Assembly: GCA_023382535.1 (NCBI GenBank)
Contig: JAHDWA010000128.1
Span: 1 to 17,098 of the forward strand
Direction of reading: 5' to 3'
Source of the DNA: Anaerolineae bacterium
Lineage (GTDB): Bacteria > Chloroflexota > Anaerolineae > 4572-78 > J111
Length of the DNA: 17,098 nt
Part shown: in pieces, positions 6,688 to 14,700 of the stretch
Layout: each line of letters starts with the position of its first letter
How positions within the stretch are numbered: position 1 is the stretch's first letter
Translations under genes and position numbers: made by a program
Notes under the pieces: generated by a model
Told to the model about the DNA's origin: nothing
The model's database searches: none
The model's input: the letters and a program-made list of their open reading frames with translations, nothing else

Positions 6688-8453
6688 TGCCGGCGGCGGA
6701 CTCGCCTGGCTGCTGGCCGGACAAATTCGCTCTGCCGGTCGAGCACCTGCGAGTCGTCCTGGAAGGGGGTGCTGCGCAGATACTGGCGGTGGACCGCTTT
6801 ATCCTCCAGGATGGTCACATTCAAGGTGCCGGTAACGGTCCCGCCGGTAGTACTGGCCGTAGCGTGGATGCTGTAATCGCCGGGCAGGACGACCCGGCCA
6901 AAATCATCATAGCCGTTCCAGTAGAGATTCTGCTGGCCGGCCCCCCGGTGGCGGCGATACAAAAGGGTGGCCACCGTGTTGCCGCGACTATCTTTAATTT
7001 CAACCGTGGTTCGGGCCGCTTTAGATAAATCAATACCAAACCTCAAAAAGCGGCCTTCTTCCGGTAAACCGGGCCGGAAGGTACCGCTTTCGGCGGACAC
7101 CACCAGCGCCACCGGGCGAGTTAGAACATAGGCCAAAATAAGCAGCAGCGGCAGCGAAATCAACACCGGCACAAAGTAGGCCGATAGGGTCGGTAAATTC
7201 CGGGCGACCCGGGCCAGTTCCGATTCGGGCGGAGTCACTTCAAAGCGGAGGCGGCGTTGCAGCTTGGTCGTGTTGCCGGCCTGGTCCTGGGCTGTCACTT
7301 CCAGCAGGTTGTCGCCCTTGAGCAAATTGACCGTGGTTTGAAACTCGCCCAGCGAGCTAACCGTCACGCCCTGGCCGCCGACCAAAACTATCGCGCCGGG
7401 ATCGGTTTTGCCAATGATCTGCACTCCGGCCTGCTGGAAAGAGGTTCCATCTTCCACATTGACCGATAGGCTGGGGGCGCTCGTTTTGCGATGAATGATA
7501 ATTTCCTGCGAAGTCACATTGCCAACATCGTCGGTCGCTTCGATCCGCAGGATGTTATCACCCTCCTGTAGAATGACTTCCCGCTCAAATTGGCCATCCT
7601 CGGCTACGGTCGCTTCCTGGCCGTTCACTTTTAGCGACGCTCCTGCCGGCACAACTCCGGCCACCGTAATCAGGTTTTCGTTGGTCCAGGAGTCGTTGGC
7701 CGGGGCGGAGATGGCAATTTCGGGCGGCTGCGTGACCAAAATGATCTCGCGCGAAATAGTCGCCACGTTGCCGGCCGGGTCGGTGGCCGAAAGCTGCAAC
7801 GTGTTGGAACCTTCAGCCAACTGGCGTTTAAGGCTAAAACGGCCCTCGGCGTCAACCGGTAAAACTTTGGGGTCGCCGGCCAACTGCACCACGGCATCCG
7901 GGTCGGTCAAGCCCTCGATGGTTAAATTGGCCTGGCGCACCCGGCTAACTTCATCCAGATTAGCCAAACGGAGCGTCGGTGGGGCGGTATCTACCACCAC
8001 ATTGGCGCTCTGCGTCGCGGCCATAACGGTCCCTTTGGCTGTAACCTGCAAACGATAGCGGCCATCGGAGACTACCTGGTCCAAACTGTCCCGGCCATTC
8101 CAGATCGCTACGTGCTGGCCGCGCGTTTGAAATTCGTTCGAGGTGATAATTTGGACCAAGACGTTGCTTTCATTAAAAACCTGAACCGTGACCTGGGCAT
8201 CTTCGTTGAGCGTATAGCTAAAGTTGGTGGTATCCTGGGCCTGATCACTGTTGGGAGAAATGATGCTGGGCGAAGCCTCGGCGCTAATTTTGGGCGTACG
8301 CAGCCAATCGCCAATAAAGGTGACGCCCAATAAAACGGCAACCGTTCCGACCGTGATCGCGGTAGCAATAGGGCCAAAGCTTAGCCCTCTGCTGGTAGCA
8401 CGACGACGAATTCCCTGTTTTTCGGTTTCAACTTGTTGAAATCTTGTAGCCAT
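6684..8453 (-). CDS. Two-TM protein with FlgD-type Ig domains on both sides and three Ig-like repeats
   Basis: 589 residues. A basic N-terminus (KQGIRRRATSR) precedes TM1 at about 27-48. Residues about 64-155 form a FlgD-type Ig domain with the signature IWNGRDSLDQVVSDGRYRLQV split over 117-137. Three related Ig-like (glucodextranase-B-like) repeats follow at about 158-240, 245-322 and 327-406, each ending in an A-T/Q-D-x-A/V-G-N motif. TM2 is at about 424-444. A second FlgD-type Ig domain lies at about 465-548 (YWNGYDDFGRVVLPGDY), then a basic tail. By the positive-inside rule the first FlgD domain and the repeats are outside and the second FlgD domain is in the cytoplasm, which is unusual for this fold. 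It starts 12 bp after the membrane protein gene, with AAAGGG (8467-8462) as ribosome-binding site. Function is unknown; an envelope scaffold is an inference. Confidence 0.9.
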   Translation of the reverse strand: MATRFQQVETEKQGIRRRATSRGLSFGPIATAITVGTVAVLLGVTFIGDWLRTPKISAEASPSIISPNSDQAQDTTNFSYTLNEDAQVTVQVFNESNVLVQIITSNEFQTRGQHVAIWNGRDSLDQVVSDGRYRLQVTAKGTVMAATQSANVVVDTAPPTLRLANLDEVSRVRQANLTIEGLTDPDAVVQLAGDPKVLPVDAEGRFSLKRQLAEGSNTLQLSATDPAGNVATISREIILVTQPPEIAISAPANDSWTNENLITVAGVVPAGASLKVNGQEATVAEDGQFEREVILQEGDNILRIEATDDVGNVTSQEIIIHRKTSAPSLSVNVEDGTSFQQAGVQIIGKTDPGAIVLVGGQGVTVSSLGEFQTTVNLLKGDNLLEVTAQDQAGNTTKLQRRLRFEVTPPESELARVARNLPTLSAYFVPVLISLPLLLILAYVLTRPVALVVSAESGTFRPGLPEEGRFLRFGIDLSKAARTTVEIKDSRGNTVATLLYRRHRGAGQQNLYWNGYDDFGRVVLPGDYSIHATASTTGGTVTGTLNVTILEDKAVHRQYLRSTPFQDDSQVLDRQSEFVRPAARRVRRRH

Positions 8454-8461
8454 CGTACTTG

Positions 8462-8467
8462 CCCTTT
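8462..8467 (-). promoter_or_regulatory. Ribosome-binding site of the FlgD-Ig gene, overlapping the upstream stop codon
   Basis: AAAGGG on the minus strand, 8 nt before ATG 8453. It overlaps the TAA (8468-8466) of the polytopic membrane protein gene, which favours translational coupling. Confidence 0.5.
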
Positions 8468-9617
8468 AATCAATTTCAAGCTGGATCAACCCGGAATCGT
8501 CCCTGGGCGGTTCCCACTCGGGTAACTCGCTGGTGTGTGGCACGCGGACGGGGCGGCGAGGGCGGTCGAAGATATTGTCCACTAACTCAGCGCCGCTCGC
8601 AGCGTCCAGGGAAGTTGAATGAGCGGCGCGTCGAAACAATTTCACCGGTCCCGCCTCAGTTATCGAACTGCCCTGCTGGTGTCGGCGCAGTGCGCCGAAA
8701 TCCTGCTGAGGCGCTACCGGCAAATCAAGCGTTTCTCTTAGACTGTGTACGGTGGTTCCAACGATGATGACAACAATTAAGGAAAAGAGCGGGCCCGTCG
8801 GGTCTTTTAGGGCAGCCAGGGTCGCCGGGGTAACAGCTTCGTTCAACCAATAAGGCAGCCCTAAATGCGTGGCCAACAAAATCAACCCACCTCCCGCCGT
8901 TAAAACCAGAATAGACCAGGGGGCGCGATATTTGACCCACTTGCGTCCGGCCAGCGAGCCAACAAAGCCAGCCGCAACCGCCCAACCGATCACCTGGAGC
9001 AAATTGTAGAGAATTACGCCCGATGTTGCCGCAAATGGTTCGACCAGCAGCAGCAAGGTCTGCAACGAGTTGGCGGTCTGAAAACGAGTCACGATGGCTT
9101 GAGTCTCAGGGGCGTGACCGGCCATCGCCAGCCAGTCAATATCCATCCCGGCCATGCCGCCCAAAATTTTGCCCCACATCGCGGCCAGAACGGCAACCCA
9201 GGCTCCGGTTGTACCCCCCCACCACAATCCAGCCAAGATTGGCGCCAGCCAATGCAAATGATACTCGGCCAGGATAGGCGTTCCCAGAATCAGTACGGCC
9301 GCCCCTATATAATGCACAAAAATACGCTGGCTGAGCGCAGCGATACCTAAAAGTAACACGGCCAGGTACAGGTTGATAGTATAGATCGGATAGATCATTG
9401 CCACCACCGCCAAGATGTAGGCGAGCAGCGGCCAGCGAATACCCAGCACCGCAATACTCAGGCCAATAACCACCACCCAATTAGCCGGGTAAACCGACAG
9501 GTTCAGCAAGGCCAGCACCACCAATGCAGCCAAACCAACCGCCGTGACCGTACTTTCTAACAGGGCCTGGTAGCGGCGATATAGATTATGCGGTCCGCGA
9601 AAAGCGCGAGTCATCAT
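8466..9617 (-). CDS. Polytopic membrane protein of unknown function
   Basis: 383 residues, not recognised as a known family. About 9-10 hydrophobic segments lie between residues 22 and 290 (for example 22-40, 47-61, 63-79, 82-97, 99-117, 121-148, 186-222, 233-252 and 276-291). A hydrophilic, Arg- and Pro-containing tail of about 90 residues follows (291-383) and ends in LIQLEID. The start has two adjacent ATGs (9617 and 9614) and no Shine-Dalgarno; the upstream bases belong to a repeat region. It sits between the ATPase gene (114 bp upstream, with a nested palindrome in the gap) and the FlgD-Ig gene (12 bp downstream). The tight downstream spacing suggests the two membrane proteins are made together, and a complex is plausible. 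It could be a channel, a transporter part or a scaffold; nothing in the sequence decides. Confidence 0.85.
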   Translation of the reverse strand: MMTRAFRGPHNLYRRYQALLESTVTAVGLAALVVLALLNLSVYPANWVVVIGLSIAVLGIRWPLLAYILAVVAMIYPIYTINLYLAVLLLGIAALSQRIFVHYIGAAVLILGTPILAEYHLHWLAPILAGLWWGGTTGAWVAVLAAMWGKILGGMAGMDIDWLAMAGHAPETQAIVTRFQTANSLQTLLLLVEPFAATSGVILYNLLQVIGWAVAAGFVGSLAGRKWVKYRAPWSILVLTAGGGLILLATHLGLPYWLNEAVTPATLAALKDPTGPLFSLIVVIIVGTTVHSLRETLDLPVAPQQDFGALRRHQQGSSITEAGPVKLFRRAAHSTSLDAASGAELVDNIFDRPRRPVRVPHTSELPEWEPPRDDSGLIQLEID

Positions 9618-9621
9618 ATGA

Positions 9622-9650
9622 ATCAGCGAATAGTGAATGGCGAATAGTTA
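9622..9650. repeat. Second copy of the AT-rich gaatagtgaatgg-type repeat
   Basis: agcgaatagtgaatggcgaa and following bases resemble the strings at 2250-2280 and 16983-16998. It abuts the start codon of the polytopic membrane protein gene and overlaps the left arm of the nested palindrome. Confidence 0.4.
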
Positions 9651-9715
9651 AACATTCCTCTGGTTCCCAAACTCAGTTTGGGAACCAGAGGAAATAACAC
9701 GGGATAATTCGCCAT
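9637..9715. repeat. Nested palindromic element with a 39-bp near-perfect palindrome core
   Basis: The core at 9655-9693 is TTCCTCTGGTTCCCAAACT, one central C (9674), then its exact reverse complement, giving 19-bp arms. It is flanked by an outer inverted repeat, ATGGCGAAT (9637-9645) and ATTCGCCAT (9707-9715). No T-run follows on either strand, so a simple intrinsic terminator is unlikely. It lies between two genes on the minus strand, where a folded transcript could block or stabilise the message or separate expression levels. A REP-like or mobile mini-element is the main alternative. Confidence 0.7.
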
Positions 9716-9731
9716 CCAAAATCTAAAATCA

Positions 9732-11333
9732 TTACCCCAGCTCCATTTGGCGCAGACCATTTCCTCGCGATGGGTAGAGCGGTTGAGGTTGAGGTGGTTC
9801 TGACGCTGGACGAGCGTGGCTGCGGGCCCACTGCCGCAGCGCCGAAATTTTGCTTTCCATTGTTTGAGACAGAGGAATTGTATGCTTCAAATTTCTATAC
9901 AAATCCTCATCGGTTAGCTCGCGGCTGTCTTCAAAGGCATCGTATAAACCATCAATAATCACCTGCTCAATTTCGGCGCCGCTGAACCCTTCGGAGGTAA
10001 TGGCTAATTCATTCAAATCAAAGCTCAACGGATCGCGCCCCCGCCGGGCCAGGTGAATGGCAAAGATTTCACGGCGTTCCTGTACCTGGGGTAAATCCAC
10101 AAAAAAGATTTCGTCAAAGCGGCCTTTGCGCAGCACTTCGGGCGGCAGAGCCGAAATATCATTGGCCGTGCCGATCACAAAGACCGGCGAGTTTTTTTCC
10201 TGCATCCAGGTTAACAGACTGCCAAAGACCCGCGCCGATGTGCCGGCATCCGACGTGCCGGAGCCGGTCGCCCCGGCTAAACCCTTTTCAATTTCGTCCA
10301 GCCACATGACGCATGGCGAGACGCTTTCGGCCAGGCGCAGGGCGGTGCGGATATTCTGCTCGGAGGAGCCGACCAATTCGCTGAAGACCCGGCCCAGATC
10401 AAGGCGCAAGAGGGGCAACTGCCACTGGCTGGCGACTGCTTTGGCCAGCAAACTTTTGCCCGCACCCTGCACGCCCAGCAGCAGCAGCCCTTTGGGTTCC
10501 GGCAGCCCGAAGCGGCGCGCTTTTTCGGTAAAGGCCATGCCGCGTTTGCGCAGCCACTGTTTCACCAGCCCCATCCCGCCGACGTTGGCAAACCCTTCCA
10601 CCGACTCGTAATATTCCAGCACCTGCGAGCGGCGGATGAGCTGCTCTTTCTCGGCAATGATCACGCTCAAATCAAGCTCGCGGCCCATGACCAGGCTCTT
10701 GGCAAAGACATTTTCCGCTTCGATGCAAGTCAAGCCGCGAGCCGCGTTAAGGACTCGCTCCCGCTCCTCCTCCTTCATTTTCAACTGCACCCCGGCAATC
10801 TCGCGGGCGGAACGGACCACCCGGTCCAGCGATAGTTCCAACTCATCCAGCGTGGGCAGCGAATAATCCAGAACCGTAATGTCCTTTTCCAGGTCGGCAG
10901 GGAAACGGAGCATCGGCGAGAGGATGACCAGGGTCTTGCGGCTTTCCTTGAGCTGGTTGGTAATGTCACGCAGGCGGCGAATAATCACGGGATGGTCCGG
11001 CCCGCCGCGGCTGTCATCTAAAAAAGGGTGAAAATCCTTTAACAGAAAGATGGCCGCCTCTTGCGATTGAGCCACAAAATCAAGGGCATGGAGGGGATCG
11101 CGGGTGGCAGGGTCAACTGGGGCTGCCTGGATCAAATCCAGCGGAGCGATCCCGTTGGTCAACGTCCAGCCATATAGTTTTTTTCGCCGGTCAATGGCCA
11201 CCTGGCGCAGCATGTCTTCAATGCGCCGCTCTTCCCAGGAAACGATGTAGATGATGGGGTACTTGGCCCGGGTGAGGGTATTGAGTTCATCAACCCGATG
11301 TAAAGTAGACATATGAATAGCACATAATAACAT
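9732..11333 (-). CDS. ycf46: Ycf46-like AAA ATPase
   Basis: 533 residues. An N-terminal domain (about 15-235, beginning [20 protein letters not shown]) is followed by an AAA+ module. This has Walker A GVQGAGKS (287-294), Walker [11 protein letters not shown] (342-351, Asp346/Glu347), sensor-1 Asn391 in GTANDI, and Arg-finger region [11 protein letters not shown] (401-411); all are intact. The linker [20 protein letters not shown] and the downstream [17 protein letters not shown] closely resemble plastid/cyanobacterial Ycf46, whose function is poorly defined. A Pro-rich tail ends the protein. Two starts are possible: ATG 11333 would lie only about 8 nt after the predicted transcript start, while ATG 11312 ([11 protein letters not shown]) would have a leader of about 29 nt; neither has a Shine-Dalgarno and I slightly favour the second. 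It is first of a three-gene minus-strand cluster with two membrane proteins, suggesting it powers an envelope process. Confidence 0.93.
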   Translation of the reverse strand: MLLCAIHMSTLHRVDELNTLTRAKYPIIYIVSWEERRIEDMLRQVAIDRRKKLYGWTLTNGIAPLDLIQAAPVDPATRDPLHALDFVAQSQEAAIFLLKDFHPFLDDSRGGPDHPVIIRRLRDITNQLKESRKTLVILSPMLRFPADLEKDITVLDYSLPTLDELELSLDRVVRSAREIAGVQLKMKEEERERVLNAARGLTCIEAENVFAKSLVMGRELDLSVIIAEKEQLIRRSQVLEYYESVEGFANVGGMGLVKQWLRKRGMAFTEKARRFGLPEPKGLLLLGVQGAGKSLLAKAVASQWQLPLLRLDLGRVFSELVGSSEQNIRTALRLAESVSPCVMWLDEIEKGLAGATGSGTSDAGTSARVFGSLLTWMQEKNSPVFVIGTANDISALPPEVLRKGRFDEIFFVDLPQVQERREIFAIHLARRGRDPLSFDLNELAITSEGFSGAEIEQVIIDGLYDAFEDSRELTDEDLYRNLKHTIPLSQTMESKISALRQWARSHARPASEPPQPQPLYPSRGNGLRQMELG

Positions 11334-11347
11334 TACATAATAACTTG

Positions 11348-11376
11348 ACTATAACATAATTAGGACCTGTTGTCAA
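11348..11376 (-). promoter_or_regulatory. Strong sigma70-like promoter of the AAA ATPase cluster
   Basis: Minus strand: perfect TTGACA (11376-11371), a 17-nt spacer, TATAGT (11353-11348). It is the best promoter match in the window. The predicted start near 11341 bears on the choice of start codon for the ATPase. Confidence 0.7.
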
Positions 11377-11425
11377 TGAAGATGACATTATCTCAAGATG
11401 GTGAAAGATTCGTTTGGTATAACGT

Positions 11426-11525
11426 AACTGCTCAGGCTAAAGGTGACTGGCACTTGGTTAGCTCTAAGCTCCCCTGTTCTCAATCGGCTCGACAAAAGAC
11501 AGAAGTGCCAGTTACCTGAGTAGTA
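11426..11525. repeat. Imperfect inverted-repeat element of about 100 bp
   Basis: The left arm reads ACTGCTCAGG, a 7-nt insert (ctaaagg), then TGACTGGCACTT (11444-11455). The right arm, reverse-complemented, reads ACTACTCAGG then TAACTGGCACTT (11503-11524). About 20 of 22 positions pair once the insert is bulged out, with a central loop of about 47 nt. It is either a MITE-like insertion or a long transcribed hairpin. No coding sequence, no T-run and no clear target duplication were seen. Confidence 0.55.
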
Positions 11526-11599
11526 AAAAATCCGGCCCGGTGAAATATATTTTTTAACCAAAATCTAACCAATTTTTCAGCTATATTTTGTCAAATCCG

Positions 11600-11608
11600 T
11601 GTTATAAT
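11600..11608 (+). promoter_or_regulatory. Extended -10 promoter of the giant secreted protein gene
   Basis: TGTTATAAT matches the extended -10 form TGnTATAAT exactly. No good -35 hexamer lies 16-18 nt upstream, which is usual for extended -10 promoters. The leader would be about 105 nt. Confidence 0.5.
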
Positions 11609-11614
11609 AGAAGA

Positions 11615-11653
11615 AAGCGAAGGGACTGCTTCAGATTGTTTAGCCCTGCGCTT
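11615..11653 (+). promoter_or_regulatory. Stem-loop in the 5' leader of the giant secreted protein gene
   Basis: AAGCGAAGGG (11615-11624) pairs with CCCTGCGCTT (11644-11653) at nine of ten positions around a 19-nt loop. It lies between the predicted transcript start and the ribosome-binding site. It could affect message stability or translation; it matches no riboswitch I know. Confidence 0.35.
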
Positions 11654-11708
11654 CTCACTCCCCTTTCTGCAAATATCAATGGCTGATTTTTGAGAGTGTT
11701 TCATAGTG

Positions 11709-11714
11709 AGGGAG
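11709..11714 (+). promoter_or_regulatory. Shine-Dalgarno AGGGAG deciding the start at 11721
   Basis: AGGGAG lies 6 nt before ATG 11721. An in-frame GTG at 11706 overlaps this site and would add five charged residues before the signal peptide, so the ATG is preferred. Confidence 0.6.
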
Positions 11715-11720
11715 AGAACA

Positions 11721-14700
11721 ATGCCACGGTACTCCATTTTCAAGGCCATTTTACTACTTTGCTTGGCGGCTATCCCGGTCACACCTGTGCTGCCGGCCCC
11801 CATAGCTACAGCTCAAGGGGCCAACGAATTTTTTCTTGCGCCTGATCTCGACGGCGACGGGCTGGCCAACGAAATTGAAACGAACGGTTGGTGGAATGGT
11901 GCGGGCGGCCCCTACTTGACCAATCCCCTGGACCCGGACAGTGACGATGACAACCTGACCGATGGGGAAGAGAAACTATTCGATTCTAACCCAAATAATT
12001 CAGCCAGTCCCGGTATCTATGTTATCTATGATGCCGCTCTCAAAACCAAAGAGTACTATCCCTGGCAGCAATACGGCCATTTACTCATTGCTCGGGGCGA
12101 TGCCGTTGGCAGTAGTTTTGTGCCGCCCAACCCCGATGATATTGATGTACAGAAAAATCTCGGCACTAACCTTGATGCTGTCGTTGTCCGCCGGGGCAGC
12201 ACCTTTACGGTGGGCGGGCCGCTGAACGCCTCGCTGGGAATCGTCAAAAGCCTGGCCACCCTGACCACCCTATCACCTGTTCAAGACCCCGCTACGGGTC
12301 TTTGGCAGGTGACAGTGCCAGCCGATGGCACTGTGGGCAAATATACCCTCCAACTTGGCTCTAAAAGTCTAGATTTGCTGGTTATTTTTGAACTGCCTAC
12401 TCCTGGTGGGGAATTGACCCAACTGGGCCTTGAAAAATTTGTCTATGATGACGACCCCAATAAAACCTTTGATGAAAAAGCGGTTTTGCTGGGTGAGAAA
12501 ACCTATCCACCCACTACAGGGACGCCTTACGATAGTCAGCTTTCTAGCAGTAACTTCATCGCCGAGGGGATACCCTACACCTTCAAGAACGAACAATATA
12601 ATCGTTACCTCCTTGAAAATTATATCATTGGCACCATCAATGGGTTGACCAGTCAGAAAGCAGCGGCCGATGCGCTAACCGACAAGGTTGACGCCTTAAC
12701 GGTCTTTCGCAATCCCCGGGTCTTACTCAGTAGCTGGAACACTCTCAATCCTGGCTCAAACCCCAGGCAGCAGTGCTCCAATGTTTCCGGTTTGCTCACC
12801 GCTTTCCTGCGCGGTGGGGGTATTGCCGCCCGGCCGGTCATTGTTGACTGGCGGAACACCACCTTTGATCATGCCACTGAAGTATGGCTCAACAATGAAT
12901 GGCGGGTCTACCGGGGCTACAACAAATTTGAAATGAAATCGTCTCCCGATAATACCAAAATCGGCTGCGACAGCAGTATCTGGCCAAAGTGTGGCAGTGA
13001 TGTAGATTTTAGCCGCTTTGATTGGGGCCAGACTATATACAAACCCTGGCATTCCGGTGGTAGTGGCAGCAGTGGCGGCAATGTAATAGTCTCGGGTGAC
13101 AGCAGTTGGGATAGCACTGGCTTGGCCTATCGCTGGGCCAGTTGGTCCATCAATAGTATTAACATCAATAACAAAAGAATCAGTACCCAAAACTCAAAAT
13201 ACTGGGCAGGTTGGGGGTGGACGCAAGAGCCGGCTAATCGTGGCAATCCTGGTTGGCCGCCGGCTCCGCCCGCTACTGTGGCAGCGGCCAGCCTCACCTC
13301 GACAAAAGGCAATTTCACCTCTTATTTTCCGCTGCTCATGAGCAACGGGGCTGGGGGGATACCTCTATTGACTGAGCTTGGCCCGGTTGTCGCCGAGTAC
13401 GGCCTGGATACCAACGCCAATGGCCGTTACGATCAACTGATCCTGGAAGTTGAAGTGACCACTACTCAGCCCGGCGGCTATTGGCTGTGGGGACAACTGG
13501 CTGCCAGCCGGCCGGAACCCAGCCTCAATTATACCGGCGGGATTATCTCCGAGGCGTTGATCCCACTCAACCTTGTGGCTGGTCGCCAAATCGTCCAAGT
13601 CAGCTTTGAGGGGCCGGATTTTGCCTTGAGTGGGGTGGACGGTCCCTACATTTTGCAGAACCTCCGGCTCACCAATGTGGTTGACCCTGGCCCGAATGAT
13701 TTTATGAACCAGAGTCTGGCCTATCGCCAGGATGCTCACATTACCAACCCCTATCAGGTTGAAAACTTTGAGGACTACGGGGCCACTCTGTCTAACGGCT
13801 ACAGCCATGCCATTCTGGATAGCAACCAGGACGGTCAGCCCGATACAGTGGCAGTGATGAGCAAGATTACTGTTTCACAGCCTGGCAATTACACCGTTGA
13901 AGGCAGTCTATATGACAGCCAGGGCAACTTCATTGGTTACGCTAGCTGGTCCGGTGCAGGTCCAGAGGTTATCCTACGCTTCGAGGACGTTGACGGGGGA
14001 GTTGGCCCTTACACCTTACAAGAGCTGACCTTGCTCAATGCCCAGGGTCAGATCATTGATGACACACCGGGTGTGGCCTATACCATCGAAGCTGCCACAG
14101 CTTTGGCTTCCACTTCCTCGGCTTCATTTGAGGTTCCCCAGGGTGACTTAGCCGCCGCTGGCTCTGTCATTACCCCAACCAATACCATTGAGTCACAGGT
14201 TAACGGCAACCTGCAGATTGATACGGGGGTCCAGGTTGCTGCCGCCGGTTCTTACAAACTTGAGGCCTGGCTGGCCGATGCCGCCGGCAATCTGTTAACG
14301 TGGGCTGCCGGGCCGCCGACGGTGCTGGCTACGGGTCAGCAAACTTTATCACTTACCTTCGAGGGCCGCTCTATCCGTGATCGAGGGGTGAATGGCCCAT
14401 ATACTATCGTCGCCCTGAAAATTCTCAATGCCAATGCCAATTACCAGGTGCTCGACAAAGTCAACGTGGCCCTGACCACACGAGCTTACAATCGTAACCA
14501 GTTTACCGGAACCGGGATCAGCTTTGAGGATTTTGTCGAGCAAGGCGGCAGCCAGTGGATTAGCGAGCCGGGTTGGGAAATCAGCGCAAATAGATACTTC
14601 AGCCCGAGTCACGCCTGGTTTGGCAGCCATGCCGACGCCTCTCTGACTCTGGACACTCCCTTGAATTTTTCTGCTGTGGCTCAACCGGGGCTGAAATTTC

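Larger units (their letters stand above)
11334..11720. other. Divergent intergenic region between the ATPase cluster and the giant secreted protein
   Basis: 387 bp with no credible coding region. From left to right it holds the ATPase promoter (11348-11376), an imperfect inverted-repeat element (about 11426-11525), an AT-rich stretch (11541-11600), an extended -10 element (11600-11608), a leader hairpin (11615-11653) and a Shine-Dalgarno (11709-11714). All are listed separately. Confidence 0.7.

Noticed and set aside
9655..9693. The 39-bp palindrome as a classical intrinsic terminator.
   Set aside because: No T-run follows on either strand, and it lies between two genes read in the same direction.
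11706..11720. GTG at 11706 as an earlier start of the giant secreted protein.
   Set aside because: It overlaps the best Shine-Dalgarno and would add charged residues before the signal peptide; ATG 11721 fits better.
12756..13190. A 144-codon minus-strand frame inside the giant secreted protein gene, and a similar one at 13365-13808.
   Set aside because: Low-complexity translations antisense to recognisable domains; no evidence for real genes.
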